Shown here piece after piece: positions 47,025 to 60,556 of a stretch of DNA of 64,000 nt. Numbering within the stretch: the stretch's first letter is position 1; every line of letters starts with the position of its first letter. The notes under the pieces are model-generated. The model was not told the origin of the DNA. It saw only the letters and a list, made by a program, of their open reading frames with translations, and did no database searches. Made by a program: the position numbers and the translations under genes. Origin of the DNA: Prunus persica (lineage: Eukaryota; Streptophyta; Magnoliopsida; Rosales; Rosaceae); assembly GCF_000346465.2 (NCBI RefSeq), contig NC_034009.1:47609657-47673656 (forward strand), read 5' to 3'.

Positions 47025-48200
47025 GTCGTGCAAATCAACCCATCAATATCCAATGTTTCTTACCGCAATGATGTGTACAGCTAGCCACCACCATTTAGAA
47101 GCTCTCCTCGACCATTATAGCACGAGTGATCTTCCATCCTTAATTAAACTTCAATTAACAACAAACAACTCAATTAACACCTCAAATCATGTAACTGAAG
47201 CTTAATGAGTCAAAAATTCTAAATTGAAGGAATTTCAAAACTTAACCAACAATTCTCAATATTTACCTTAGATGTTTGGGCTCAATCCATTGAGGTTGTG
47301 AAAATGGTTCGTCAATTCAAGAAGGAAGAAGATGAACCTACCACTTCTGGATTTTTATCCCATATGGTTTTGCGTTTTTTTAAAATCCTTTTTGAAGCTG
47401 CACAATTACAACGCCTCATGTATCAATTTTTAAGTGAAATAACTCTGAAGATTCATTAAAAATACATTCGAATTCCAAAAAATTCACTAAAAAATGCCAT
47501 GAACTCATAACTATACATGTAGTTTCATCTCATGACATCCAAATAACCATTCAAGAAAATTCTTAGTATTTTCTTGTATACTTCTAATTACCACAAATCT
47601 TATTAATCCAAATAAATTCCCAAGAATTCCATAAAGTTTTGAAAATTTATCTAATACATTCTAAGCACCATAAAATTTTATGGTTCTCACAATTGATTAC
47701 AAGTGGATATTCACCATATTGATGGTATTGTGGACAGATGAAAGATCGAATGGTGGGTATATTGGAAATATGTCATGAAAACCAATCAAGAGATTAAATT
47801 TTTTAAGGATATTTCAGTTACTACCAATCGAAGTTAAATCATAAGGGCAATAGTGTCATTTCAAAAAAAAAAGTTTCATTAATAGTTAAGTTATCTAGAA
47901 TGACAAGTCCATGGGCTATTAGACGAGGAAAGTAATCTAAAGAAGTTAGATCCAAGAGACCCTTTCTCCCAAGCTTATATCCTAAACTCTTCCTAGTCAT
48001 AGGATCATACAATTGGGCATTGACGATCTGTAAAGACTAGTATACAATATATCTGCTCAATTGGGAGGATGGCTAGTCTTAAGTCATTTATGTATGGACA
48101 TTAAGATAAGTGTATGTGTGCTCATTAGAGAATGAGTACACTTTCCCCTCTTTTTACATTTGAGAAATGTAGATTCTTGAGCATGCCCGCACTTTGAATA
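47025..48200. other. Intergenic, no gene recognised
   Basis: AT-rich sequence with many short broken frames. The right-hand part may belong to the decayed copia element that follows, but I cannot identify gag or protease residues. Confidence 0.35.
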
Positions 48201-49620
48201 AAAAGATCCATGGAAGAGGTTTAGGTTAAATCTCTAAAATTAACCATTTGCTTCTGTTGCTTCTCTTGAAATGTTTTGTGTTTTAGTAGCTTAACCAACC
48301 TAAGAAAATCTAGAACATCCTTCAGGGTAAGGAGTATACACAAACGTATGATGTAGATTATCAAAAGACCTTTGCTCTTGCAAAGATCAATACAATTCTT
48401 GTTCTCGTCTCATTAGCTAACTAACAATGTTTGACCTTTGTTGCAATTTCGAATAAAAATGCATTCTTGCATGGTGATTTTAAAGAAGTAATATACATGG
48501 ATCTTCCTCCAAGTCTCATGACAACTTTAAAAGAATGAATGGTATGCGAGTTGAAGATGTCATAATAAGCGCTAAAACAATCGCGAACGGCATGATTTGC
48601 CAGATTCACTTCATTTATGAAGAACTTTGAATACAAACAAAGTAATTATGATCATACCTTATTTTTTAAGTGGAAAAAAATGATAAAAGAATTGGTTTGA
48701 TCATTTATGTTGATAAATGGTTACTACTTACAATGATTAGGATGAAATTTAAAATTTGCAAATGTATATGAAAATTGAATTTGAGATAAAAAAAAGTTGG
48801 GAGATTTCAATTACTTTCTTAGGATGTAGAAGTTGCTAGATCAAAATCTAACATCTTCCAATCTGAAAGAAAAAAATGTAATGAATATTTTGACCGAAAC
48901 TAGTATGCTCCAAACATCATCACCTAGATGTGGAGAGCTATATCAATGTAGATTGGGTTGGCTCTATCATTGTATTCCAACTTTCTGCATTTTACATTTG
49001 TTGGTGGTAATCTTATGACTTGGAGAAGCAAGAAACAAAAAGGTATTGCAAGATCTAGTGTTGAGGTTGAGTGTAGAAGCATGTTTATGGTGTTTGTGAG
49101 TTATTTTAGCATATAAACTTTTGGCAAATTTAGGGTAACCTAAGAGAGTTATAAGATTGCATTGTGATAATAAATGATTTTCCATTAAGGAGAAATTTGA
49201 CCGATATTTCATTAAGGAAAAATTTAAGGCTGGAATAATTGATTTTCCATTTGTGAAGATTGAAGACCAACTATGATATTCTTATGAAGACAATCTACAA
49301 TTGAGTTCTTCAAGTCACTTGATCGGTTGGATATTGGAGATATCTATACACCAACTTGTGGGAGAATGTTGGTAATTGTGCATGTTAATTAGGAGATTTG
49401 TTTCATATTTTAAAGAACTTAAATATTCTAATGTAATTGATACTTTAATTGCTTCCCTTATTGTACACACACCACAATATAATGTTATATACATTTATCT
49501 CCACAAATAGAAAAAGATATAGTAGAAAATTTTGAAATATCTTTGCTTTACATTGGAGTGTATATAGAGTTGTGTATAAACGCAAAACTCGAAACTCCTA
49601 AACCCTATATATCACTGTCA
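48200..49620 (+). mobile_element. Decayed Ty1/copia element: reverse transcriptase to 3' LTR
   Basis: Plus-strand translation in interrupted frames gives recognisable copia reverse transcriptase: YTQTYDVDYQKTFALAKINT near 48,335, KNAFLHGDFKEVIYMDLPP near 48,450, and QSNYDHTLFFKWK near 48,640. Several stops interrupt it. Near 49,335-49,375, DIGDIYTPTCGRM-like sequence is followed by a G-rich tract and TGTTGGTAATTGTGC, a probable LTR start, as in related elements (polypurine tract then TGTTGG). The LTR end and 5' half are not found. Confidence 0.7.
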
Positions 49621-49760
49621 AGGGCGGCCCTGGGCCTGGGCCCCGTGGGCGATGGTCTAGGGCCCTTGAACAAGGGGGCCCAAACTTTTTTTATACTTGT
49701 AAAAGTAATATGTTGAGGCCCATTATAAATGTAATTTTTGGAGAGTTCAAAATAAGTCCC
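49620..49760 (+). mobile_element. hAT terminal fragment
   Basis: Begins CAAGGGCGGCCCTGGGCCTG and continues GGGCCCCGTGGGCGATGG, TAGGGCCC, AAGGGGGCCCAAAC. This resembles the terminus of the hAT element at 61,064-62,367 (whose reversed end is CAAGGACGGCTCTGG, followed by GGGCCCTTGAAAA-like sequence). The opposite end was not found, so this is a truncated copy. Confidence 0.45.
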
Positions 49761-50112
49761 AAATAAAAACCACTCAAAATCTTTAACAATACAAAGCCCC
49801 GTATTTAAAATTTATTAGTTGACAAGAAATATGCAATTAATCAAACACTTCCATCAAGAAAATGTTTAATTCTTCTAGTTTGGTGATTTGTTTGTTATTG
49901 TCAACTATATGATAGTTTGCATTTGTTACTAAGCCAAAAAATATATATAAACTATGATTACATGCAAAGAGAAATTAAGGGTTTCATTTTAATTTTTGAC
50001 TTTAAATCACCTTCTAGGCCTAAAGATTCTCTTGTGCTAGGTTGTATAGGCTTTTAGCTAACTGGATAGAATTTCTGGAATGTCAACATGCATGCAGTTG
50101 CTATCTTTTTGG

Positions 50113-50589
50113 CCCCGTTTGGTTCATAGGAAATGAGACTTAGGGATGGAAAATCAATTACTTTCCTATGTTTGGTAAGTTCATGCATGGAAAATCGTTG
50201 TTTGACCCATGAGAAAGTAGGAGGGAAAGTGAAGCCATCCTCCCAACTTGGGTTTTGTTTTCCCTCCTCATAGAAAAGTTTGGGGAAATGAACCAATATT
50301 AAGTACACATTTTTCATGACCATTTTGTCCCCATTAACAATTTAGAATTACAATATATTAATTAATGCATTATTTTTTTATTTTATTTAATATGGGTATA
50401 ATTAAAAATTTATACAAACTTTGTTTTTCATTCATACTCAAAACAAACATAGGAAAGGAAATAAAGTATTATCTCCTAGTTACTTTCCCAACTTACCAAA
50501 TGTGGAAAGAAATCTTCCATTTTCCATCCCTTGGGAAATGACATGGGAAATAATTTCCCCTCAAATTCATTCTGTGAACCAAACGAGGC
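50113..50589. mobile_element. MITE with GGCCCCGTTTGGTTCA termini
   Basis: Terminal inverted repeats are GGCCCCGTTTGGTTCA on the left and TGAACCAAACGAGGCC on the right, and further subterminal pairing is visible (TTTCCTATGTTTGGTAAG against CTTACCAAATGTGGAAAG). The 477-bp element is flanked by TTT on both sides. No coding capacity. The same family is split at 43.2/47.0 kb in the opposite orientation. Confidence 0.8.
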
Positions 50590-50810
50590 CTTTAAGCCAA
50601 GCAACATATATAGTATCACCATCTATTAATTAAGGAATAAATAAAATAGAGAGGGCAATAGCTATAAATTAGGTCATATATACGTATGTATATATTCTAG
50701 AAGAAGCATTTGTGCCAAGTGATATATAGCTAGTCTAAAAGTCTGGCGTGCGAATTGCAATTTGCAATGCCATCATATCATATGCATCATATGGACCTCT
50801 CTAGATAGAG

Positions 50811-50882
<72 letters not shown>
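50811..50882. repeat. Compound (CT)n(AT)n microsatellite
   Basis: About 17 CT units run straight into about 17 AT units. It should be highly polymorphic. Nothing else is visible in the flanks. Confidence 0.95.
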
Positions 50883-50883
<1 letters not shown>

Positions 50884-52314
50884 TGAAGAAACAAGTAGAG
50901 TAGCTCCTCCTAATAGCTATAGCTCCACCATGACATTGACGACGCACGCACAGCTGCTCGCCTGCGGGTCTCGTTGACTTGTCAGTAGTACGTATTTAGG
51001 TTATAATAATAATATTAACTCCAACCTACCAATTCATTTCACACGCAGTTATGTTAACTTATTATTATATATCCCCACCCCAAAAACACGAAGAAAGACT
51101 TGAGGTAGAGCTACACCGGATCCCAATGAGAATATATAATCTCTGCTATTATTAGCTGCCTTGCCTGCCCCATGCTCTCTGCTCTCTCTCTGAATGTGTG
51201 TCTGTTTTGTTTGTGTGTGAGAGAGTACTACTAGAGTGTGAAACACAGTACTCTCTCATTAATCCAACTCCTTTCTATTTTATAATATATCACATGAAGA
51301 ACAATACAAGACTTATATATTCCAATTTGCGCATGTGTAGAGTCTAGAGCACTTGTGGACTGTGGTCCAACTACCTCCTTTACAAGTTACATCTGCAACA
51401 CTTTCTCAGATATGAACCATGACATCCTCACTACTCATGTGGCCTATCTATTGTGTTAATGCGTGGAGAGGGCGGTTTCCCCTATTCCTTTTATTTTATT
51501 TTATTTCTTTGATCGTAAATTTCTCAACCTCTATTCACATGAGTGGAGGTGGAAGAGTTCAACCAACTGAGCTATACCTCATTAGCGAAACTTTAAAATT
51601 GTTTATTTTAGACCTCTCATGTTATATTAGACACTAATTTTGGTCTTTCAATTAGGTATGTTATTTTGAATATACACAAGTAGATATGTTATTGGTCATA
51701 TTATTTCTAGGTAAATTGCATATCCCCTAATAGGATGAAAATCAAAATGCCCCTATAATTTAATCATTAACAACACATAATGAACCTTTTAATAACTGGA
51801 TGGCGAAACCTATAATCATCACTTCTAATAACATCTACTTCATTGACACTTGTTAGTTAGGTTGAAATCTTATAGAGGTTCAGAGACGATCGATCGTGAA
51901 AAAACAAACAAGGGGAAACAAGAGTCACCCCTGACACCCCATGTATATGACTTTGAAACCCTAATTAAGCACCTCCACTCATGCATTCAAAGACAGTAAG
52001 GGTTATATCACATGTTATAGCGGCCATAACAAAAGGCAGTACGTAGGAATTAATTAATTAAATTAATATCCCATTAAACCAAAACCCTGCCAAAGCAACA
52101 TATGATATACATGAGTCATCACATATTAAAGAAGAAAGTATGCATAAACAATTAGAGTACTGGATTATTAACGACAAACCAGCTAGCTAGATAAATCATT
52201 TATTAGAGTTTAGAAGTAGCGAGCATATATAACTAATTAATTAAGTAGTGTATCGGTGGAATTAATAGCTATATTTATATATATATATATATATATATGT
52301 AATTAATTGATTGA
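50883..52314. other. Intergenic downstream of the NAC gene
   Basis: No gene recognised. On the minus strand, about 51,480-51,585 has TATAGCTCAGTTGGTTGAAC, a good Pol III A box, followed by a weak B-box-like GAGGTTGAGAA and an A-rich stretch; this is a candidate tRNA-derived SINE. An (AT)n run lies at about 52,277-52,300. The last part is the NAC 3' UTR. Confidence 0.4.
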
Positions 52315-54455
52315 TTACTTGAATGGATTGTTGTAGTCCGGCCGGTTTGGATCTGAGATTGGATTCCAGTCCCATAGGCGGTCGGAGAAAGCAGTTGGAA
52401 GTGCGTTGGGGGCCAGCTGCTGCGGCGGTATAGCTGATTGTACATGTGGTGCTACTGCAGGGAAAGTGGAGAAAAGGTTGTTGGGTTGGGGATGATGATG
52501 AGCATCATCATAGTATTGTACCACATGATGATGTACATGTTGTTGTTGGTGATGACTGGAAGCTGCAGCAGCCTGCTGCTGTACATGTTGGTAGGTCAAA
52601 AGTCTATGAAGATCATCAATTGCATTCATATTGGAAGACGAAACAGAAGAAGAACCCGCGGTGAAGAGCGTTGCAGATGAATTAGTACTACTGGGAATCA
52701 GTGAAAAGCAATTAGCCGCTGCTTGCTTTGAGTTTGATTGGTGCAAGAAGGCCGCCATCCCTTCTTCCTGATCAAGTGGATGATGATGAGCTTGTCCAAT
52801 GTTGTTGTGGTGGTAGGCGTTACGCTTGGAAAGCCCAAGAACTGTTGTGACATCTGAATTTCCGCTGCTTCCTTCAGGCTCGACGCTCATCTTTTGATCC
52901 ACCTGATGCTCATGATCCTGATGAAATTGCTGTGATTGGCCTTCATTAAAAGCTTGGAGTTTCTCCATGATACTATGAACTGTGTTAATATTATTGTTAT
53001 TAATATTAGTACTAGTATTGTGCTGCTTTTTGTTGTCTGATGATATGGTCGTGGATGGAGCCACAAGTACCGATGATCTCGATGTGGATGCTTTGGAGGC
53101 CGGGAGGGAACGAGGGAGCGATGGGTGGTCTTCAACTCCAGCTCTCTTGTACACTCGACATAGAGATATTTCTCCCTGAAAAGTAAATTCAAGCTGAATT
53201 AACCATCCCTCAATCCACTCAAAGCAAGAAAGGAAAATTGAAATTATCTGTGTCATCCATCCATTCTGCATATTCTCTTAATTCATTTCCTTTCTACTTG
53301 CGAGCTACGGGTTCATGTACTTTGCTGTATATGAATTTCAGCAGCAAATTAAGATGGACTGATTAAGCCCTATAAAAATTATACAACAAACACGGAAACT
53401 CATGATCAATTTTTCAATCTTGTCCCTGGAATTTTATTCATTAATTTGTTGACAATTTTCGTGCCAAATTATTCGCCCCGAATGAAAGAGAATCGATCGG
53501 GATCCAATTCAAAACTAATATTTGGAAATTGTGTGCTAGCTAAGCTAGGTTTAGCAAACTGAAAGTTATTTTTTCTTTCTTGGTCTGAAGCAAACTGAAA
53601 GTATATGGGCTGTACTTTGTCTTATATATCTGTGTGTAAAGTTGAAGATTGTGAATGGGTATAACGTGACTCAATCATCAATGGTAATTGAGACCTAATT
53701 AAACTTGATGTTTTTGGTTTTTGTTTAAATCTACCTATATAAATATACATATATACATATGTACCTTTTGATATCGTTCAGTTTCATGATGCGGCAAGCG
53801 ATACTCGTTCATGATCCAGCTAGTTCGGATGCCTTTGGGAGCTTTCCCAGAGTAAAAGACTAGGGTTTTCTTGAGCCCAATTGAGCGGAAGTTCTCGCTT
53901 CTGATCATGCGGTCGGCTCCGGTGGCCTTCCAGTACCCAGAAGTAGTCACCCGGTTAGGCCTATCCCCGTTGCGGTACTTGCGGTCTCTTGGCACATAAA
54001 AGAACCATTCCTTTTCTCCAATTGCTGCCATGGCTGCACGCACGCAATCAAACACAGCGATAAATATCCAAGGATTAGATTGAATTGGATTGAATAATTC
54101 ACATGTGCTTAATTTAGATAGGGAGAAAGAATTTTCATTACATATGTATTGCGTGTGTGTATATATATACAGTTAGTTAGTTACCTGGAAGCTCCCAAGG
54201 GTCATAGCGATAAAGATCAAGAAAAGTAATGAGCTCAACGTTGAAGCGCTTGCCCTCAACCTTACGGCGAAGGTAGAACTCTACGAGTTCTTCCTCAGTA
54301 GGGTGGAAGCGAAAGCCCGGCATCACCATGTCGTGCTCATGCTCATCATCATCATCACCACCATCATGATGATGATCATGATCATGATCGGCCTTGTTGG
54401 ATTCGTCGTTAACGCTCATAGTTGATGATGATGAGGTTGTTGCTGCAATTGCCAT
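52315..54455 (-). CDS. LOV1: NAC transcription factor, NAC035/LOV1 type
   Basis: A 466-residue NAC-domain regulator. In Arabidopsis, LOV1/NAC035 delays flowering and raises cold tolerance. Three coding exons on the minus strand: 54455-54185, 54033-53765 and 53175-52315, at the introns typical of NAC genes. All five subdomains are visible: A ([20 protein letters not shown]), B ([16 protein letters not shown]), C ([31 protein letters not shown]), D ([26 protein letters not shown]) and E ([13 protein letters not shown]). The N terminus before the domain is an Asp/His run (about 24-40) coded by GAT/CAT repeats. The long C-terminal activation region is Gln/His/Ser/Asn-rich and ends [17 protein letters not shown], which I associate with the LOV1 clade. 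A second Met (residue 13) is an alternative start. Frames continuing past the splice sites (for example to 53,271 and 53,735) are intron. Confidence 0.92.
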
Positions 54456-54697
54456 AAACTGATTAAAACTAACTCTAACTCTGATTAAAGCTCATGAAGC
54501 ACCACTATACTCACTCTCCTTTCCTATATAGCTAGCTAGCTAGCTTGGGCGTCCCGCTGCCCTCTTTATACCAAAAACTCACTGATAAAAGAGTTATTTT
54601 GTAGCAATTAACTGCTATGCAACTGCAAGTTGTAGGCAAGATAAGAGATGGTTAATATGTCGTACCATGCCCTTAAAAAGTTTCTCTCACTTTCCCC

Positions 54698-54749
<52 letters not shown>

Positions 54750-54914
54750 AATTTACAGGGAGAAGAAGAAGAAGAAGGAAAAATAAAGAAGAGAGAGAGA
54801 GAGAGAAGGAAATTAAAAGAAAAATGGAGAGCTTTAGTAAATAGAAAGATCTACATAGCTTTCAGGCCCTACATAGAAGAGGTATGCGCTAAGGTGTTTA
54901 AGATGAGAAAGTGA
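54456..54914 (-). promoter_or_regulatory. NAC gene 5' leader and promoter with a CT microsatellite
   Basis: Upstream of the NAC start codon. The repeated AGCTAGCTAGCTAGC lies at 54,530-54,545 and a (CT)n tract at about 54,702-54,745, so a GA tract on the coding strand about 250 bp upstream. GA-rich tracts in plant promoters can bind BPC factors; this is suggestive only. The plus-strand frame across the CT tract is an artefact. Confidence 0.4.
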
Positions 54915-57900
54915 CATTTCAAAAACAGGGACAGGGTGGCCACAGCCCCTTAGCGGTGCCCCTGGACCTTTCTTTCATCTTTATAATTAAAAAAAATTAT
55001 AATTCTTTTTGTTTTTAAATTTTATAATCTTCAACAAGCTCAAATCTATTTTACATTGAACCCATTCTATTGTTTTTTTTCCCCTAGAAAATTAGATATA
55101 TATATATATATATATGTTAAATATTAATTAACAGACATAACTATCAACTAATGCTGCTGTTAGCAAATGTTATCCCTTGAGCATTTTCCTTCTGAAAAAC
55201 AAGTTTTCTAACCTAATTCCAACCAAAAAAGAAAAAGAAAAAGAGAATAATGTAGAAAACCCAATTTCAGCATGCCATGTAAAATCTGGGAAACAAGACT
55301 TGGTTGTAGGTAGTATATAAATTATGCAGGTGTCCCATTTTCACAAATTATTGTACTGCTTGTATGGTATATATTTTTTTTTCTGAATGTACATGGCATG
55401 CATGCTCATATGAATTTGACACACATTGTTCTTTTGTTAATACAATAATGTGGTAGGTATCACGTGCCATGTAAGTTGGGGTAAAAGGAAAAAGGGATAT
55501 ATAATAGCATTTTCCTTCACTACATGGTTTACTGTGCATTTAACTCATCTATATGCACTCAATTTCGAGTACCTCTTCTATTTAGATTAGATTAATTTAG
55601 AGTTGTTTAGACTATAGTTTGTATATAAAGAAATTATATGTCACATGAATAAATAGAATAAGTCTATTAATTGTTTATTATTTTTATGTGTATAATTACT
55701 CTTCTTTCACCATTGCTTACTAATGTTGTAAGCTTCTTCTTAATGCGGAAAGGGTGATTCAAACTAGGAATATTTTTCTACATTTGGAAGAGCTAGGAGT
55801 ACCCTTATCCAACATTGAAAAGAAAAATACCATTATAATTTGGAAAAGAAATATCATTAGAGTAATAATTAGTTGGTAAGTTGCTAAAAATTGAAGTGCA
55901 TAAATATATATATTAAACCGAGTTCAATTAAAAATAAGTAGTAGAAAACTTTTTTTTTTCGGTTGTAAACCCCACATAACAACAGCCAAATTTTGAACCT
56001 CATAGTCAGATTTGAGTTACCACATTTTATTTTATGTTTTGTTGTAAACCCTTATTATTTAAAAACCAAATATAGTTTATCCCTAATAATTAATACAAAT
56101 GGAGAATTTCTGGAAAAATTTAGATGATTTTTGTCGTTTCATTGCGGCTTACGCTTTCTAACCGATAGACCGATAGTGCATTTGTAGGCTAGCTAGCTGT
56201 CTTGAGGGTCGTTGGTTGATTAGTTGGATTACATTTTGATTTTGTTGATATTATATTATTTTATGTCGGAAAATGCAAGAAATTAGAATGCAAATAATAT
56301 GCAAGAAATTAGCATTTAGGTTTGTAATGAAATTTTTTATGTAATTCGAACAAAAAAGAGGAAAAGCAAAACAAAATCAATATAATAAAGTAATTTCGCA
56401 TTATGCATCCCAGTTGTATGAAAGTAATTGGCGGGAGGTGGCGGTGTGGGGCTTGAGAGGAGCAGACGCATGCATGCATGCATGCATTATGTATGCATAA
56501 TGCATAGGTGGGGTTGGAATCGATATATATAATTTATATAATTTTAATTATATATGCAATGCATATAATTATATATGATGGTATGCTGAGTGTATATGTG
56601 AGTCAAGAGAAACCCGTGACCAATCTCTTTTCCTGATGTCTGATAATGACACAAGGTACGGTTTTCCTCTTCTTTTGGTTGTATTATACATATTATTCAT
56701 GTCTTTATTTTTATTTTATACAATTTAATAATCAAAATATTTTGCCAAATGTCTCTTTATACATGTGAATTTTTTATATATATATATATATTTTTAATAA
56801 ATAAAATGAGTTTTTTTAGTTATTATAAATAAATGAGGTTTAAAGTCAACCAAATTTAGTAAATAATTTGAGACACGAAGTTAGTGAATTTATAGTTATC
56901 ATGACCAATTAATGTCTAAATTAGAATTAAGCACCATATAATCTTGAATTTGAGAGCATGGGTGGATTCAAAGAGGAAAGAAATATTTTTGAATTTGTCA
57001 CTGGTTGAGAAGTTTGAATTCACTGGAATCACCACTTGCATGATCATGACTGGTCATCATCCAATCCAATCATGTCATCATCATCACCATCATAATCATT
57101 ATCTCTCTCCCTCCAATATGGATCATCATAGTCATTATCTCTCTCCCTCCAATGGATCAACCAGTTGTTTACAATTAATTAAAGTTTCGTAAATAAAACT
57201 TATTTTGGATTTTGTTTTTTTGCTCTGCTATGCAAAAGCCAAACCGTGTCGTATTAGAGGACTAAATACATCAAAATGGGTCCGGAGGAATCCAAGAAAA
57301 AAGAAGGGCGCTAAAGCTAAAGCTAACGCTAAGGTTAGTCTGGATATATCTTAGTAGTGATCGATCATGCATATATATATATATACAATACAAGAAAGTA
57401 GAGAGCACAAGTTTAAACGCGTGAAGAAACGAGAAAATAAATTCCAGTGAATTCTTGTAATTATTATCTGGAACCACACGCATTTTGCATAGAAATCACT
57501 TGCTTTATTTTGTCCTTTTCTCTCCAAGTCTCAAATAGGTTGAAAGAAAATAATGATGCCTGCCTTCGAGAAAGATCACTCACTTGACTCTTTCACCATG
57601 GGAGACTGCAATGAATACGCATATATATATATTTTTGAGACGCCAAAAAGAGAGAATTTTCAACGATTTTGACAACTTTTAACTTTTTATAATTATTTAT
57701 CAAAGAAATAGAGGCTTGTCATATACTGAGAGTTTCAGTTGAGGAATCTTTTAAATAAGTTTAAATAAAGACATCCTTATAGGACCCATTCATATTATAT
57801 TTTCATAATTGAAACCGTGTATCTTTTAGGAAAGTGAAACCTAGCTAACTAACTAGAATCAGCAAACCGCACAGTGGTGGTATTATTCCAACTAGAATCC

Positions 57901-59795
57901 ATAGCTAAAAAGAGTTGGTGGATTTAATGGGCTACTAAATTGCAGGTAGGTGATATGATTTAACAAAAATGATGAAAGTTAGGCTTATAATTTTCACCCA
58001 CTTCCAATATCATATGCATCACTAAGCCGATCAACATTGACTTTATGTATGCAAATATTATTTCTTAATGCCTAGAAATAAAGAAATATGAATATGCCAA
58101 TATGAGTGTGTCATTTTCAGTGTGGACCGACCACTCAGATACAGATAAAATCTTACATTCTGTTAATATGTATGAAAACTTGTCCTTATACTGGAAAGTT
58201 GTAGCGCTAGCTGCCCACTAGTTTATAGTTTCTTCCGGATCCACAACACATTTTCTCAACTTTTTGTTTCGTTTCGTTTGTTCTAATAACCTTTTTTGGG
58301 TCCTTTTTTCCTTTTGACGTTTTAGATATTTCTCACAGAAATCTGATATTGACTCTCTCTGCATCTGTACACGATCGTGATTCATGGACGGAAACCACCA
58401 AGTCATCTCATCACTCACAAAGTTTATCGTCAATGCCAACTAGTATATTAATTTTATATGATATTATTACTTTTGGATTTATATATGCGTGTCAAAACTC
58501 AAAAGAGTAGATAACAAACCAGAAAAATTGAAAACCAGGAGGATCACAAATTACTAGCTGTTGCACTGTACCAGATTAGGGCTGCAAACTGGTTTTGTGT
58601 TTCCCCAACCCAATCTCTAATTTGTAATTATAACATTGTGCATGTCTCCTAATTAGGAATGGTTAATTACAGGTCTCACAGAGATTTCACTTTAATTAAA
58701 GTGGTTAAAAATATTTACCCTTACATTCAAGATTCTATATTCAATTTTTATCTCCCTTAATATCTCTTATATATGAAATATAATATTCAAAGAGCTTCAA
58801 TGGTCACTGAACTTGTATATACAAGAGCTTCAATTTGGTCCTACAACTCGCTCGTTTGTGCAAATTCAGTCATTCCGTCACATTCCATCAATTTGAAGGG
58901 TAAAATTATCAATTAGCAAACAAGTAATCTTGCAAAACGACCTACCCAGTTCTCTACTACCCATTTCCCCCAAATTGAAACCCTAATTCACCTATCTATC
59001 TCATTTCCCTCAAATTGAAACTCCCCAAATTCAAACCCTAGCCCATCAATAGAACCCCATTATTTGATGTTATGAGTGGTTTATTGGTTTAATTTCTACT
59101 TATGAACATTTTAATTTACAAGATTCCAACGGGATTTTTAATTAACTAATTAATTAATAGGGATCAACTACATATATAAAACCCCCCAACTTTTGGGATC
59201 ATTTGATATTGATACTATCAAACTTTGAAGACCCTACAAATTCATGCTCAAAATTGGTCATTTTTTGGTTAATGTAGAGCTTCTTGGACAAGTACAATTG
59301 AAAATACGTTTCTCGTGGAGTCAAATTTTGGCATTCAATTTAGGTAGGTAACTGCAAGTACTCTATGTACATATATATATATATATATATATTGAGTTGT
59401 GGAAAATGGATCGAATTGCAAGTCATCACCATGATCGTCATCTGCTGGAAATATCTAAAAAATATGTAGTACATTAGTATAGATGATGAAGACTCAAAAA
59501 TAGACTAAGAGAGGATATAGCTAGATTAAAGTGTCCTATTAAAAGAGAAAATGGATCTCTCTCATAATTTATAATCTCATCTTCACATATGCCTAGCTAG
59601 CCAGGCCTACGTTAGCAGATAGCTGATGCTTATATATGGGGCCACCTATAGCAAGATATTGATGGACCCATTTGGGTTCATTCTTGAGGGTACATTATTA
59701 ATTTTCCACACCACAGGCATCTCGTGGCTTGGACCAGTTTGGCGGTTGTCAACCCGCTTCTTTGGATGGGCATGCATGACCAATATTGGGACACT

Positions 59796-59859
<64 letters not shown>

Positions 59860-60556
59860 TTTATGTACCATCCACAACTTGATGAATATATACATATAAT
59901 TGAGTTGAGCAGCATGATTAATTACCACAAATTAAAACTAAATATAACAAATCAAATCCCCAAGGGAAAGATGTGAGAGATGATCATTTGAATAAATAAT
60001 GTTATAGAGCAAAGGCATGGACGGATTAGACAAGTTGGGTGTGGCCCTCTCCTCTGTGGGGCTTAATAATTTGGGGAATTGGCCATGGCCAGTGGCCACC
60101 AATCACCGACCATACGAGAATGAAAATGGGACTGCATGTGTCTTTGTAGGGTTTTGGCCTTCAACCGCCTAACCAATCTTCTTTTGTAAAGGACGCTCAT
60201 GATTTGTCATTGTTCTTCGACTACTGCCACACAATAAAACAAGCAATTCCATTCATGGAGAATTTTCTTCTTTTGTTGCTCAGAAAAAGAAAAGAAAAAT
60301 TACAAACCCTCTCTTTTCTCTTCAAGGTCATGCACCTTTTTAAGGATGACGTCGTATGCTCATTAGCAGAGAGCTTACAATTATATATATGAAGTTTAAC
60401 CTAGCCAGGTCAACACCGCTATAAATATGAAGTTTAAGCACATCAACTGAACAACACAACCTCTAGATAGATTCCAGAAGCCAATCCCAAACAGATTTCT
60501 TTAATTATTATTTTTAAATGATTCGTACTCGGATTTCATACAGATTGTAAGCACTG
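54915..60556. other. Long intergenic region, no gene recognised
   Basis: About 5.6 kb, AT-rich, with (AT)n runs near 55,097, 56,777 and 59,372, a GCATGCATGCATGCATGCAT run at about 56,470, and an (AG)n microsatellite at 59,801-59,857. Short frames (56,944-57,192 plus; 58,218-58,439 minus; 60,204-60,392 plus) lack recognisable domains. CAATGGTCACTGAACTTG and TTGGTCCTACAACTCG near 58,798-58,850 resemble MULE-terminal sequence but no partner was found. Confidence 0.45.
59801..59857. repeat. (AG)n microsatellite
   Basis: About 28 uninterrupted AG units. The reading frames on both strands through it are produced by the repeat. Confidence 0.95.

Noticed and set aside
49616..50112. Complete hAT element from 49,620 to the next MITE
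   Set aside because: The left terminus is hAT-like, but no matching right end or 8-bp duplication was found before the unrelated MITE at 50,113.
52438..52680. Plus-strand frames opposite the NAC last exon
   Set aside because: Antisense shadows of the His/Gln-rich coding region.
54648..54914. Plus frame across the CT tract upstream of the NAC gene
   Set aside because: Ser-Leu repeat from a microsatellite; no conserved flank.
58218..58439. 73-residue minus frame with Lys/Arg-rich tail
   Set aside because: No recognisable domain, no splice support and biased composition; judged chance.
59626..59976. Frame with a long Arg-Glu repeat
   Set aside because: Produced by the (AG)n microsatellite; the opposite strand gives Ser-Leu repeats in the same way.
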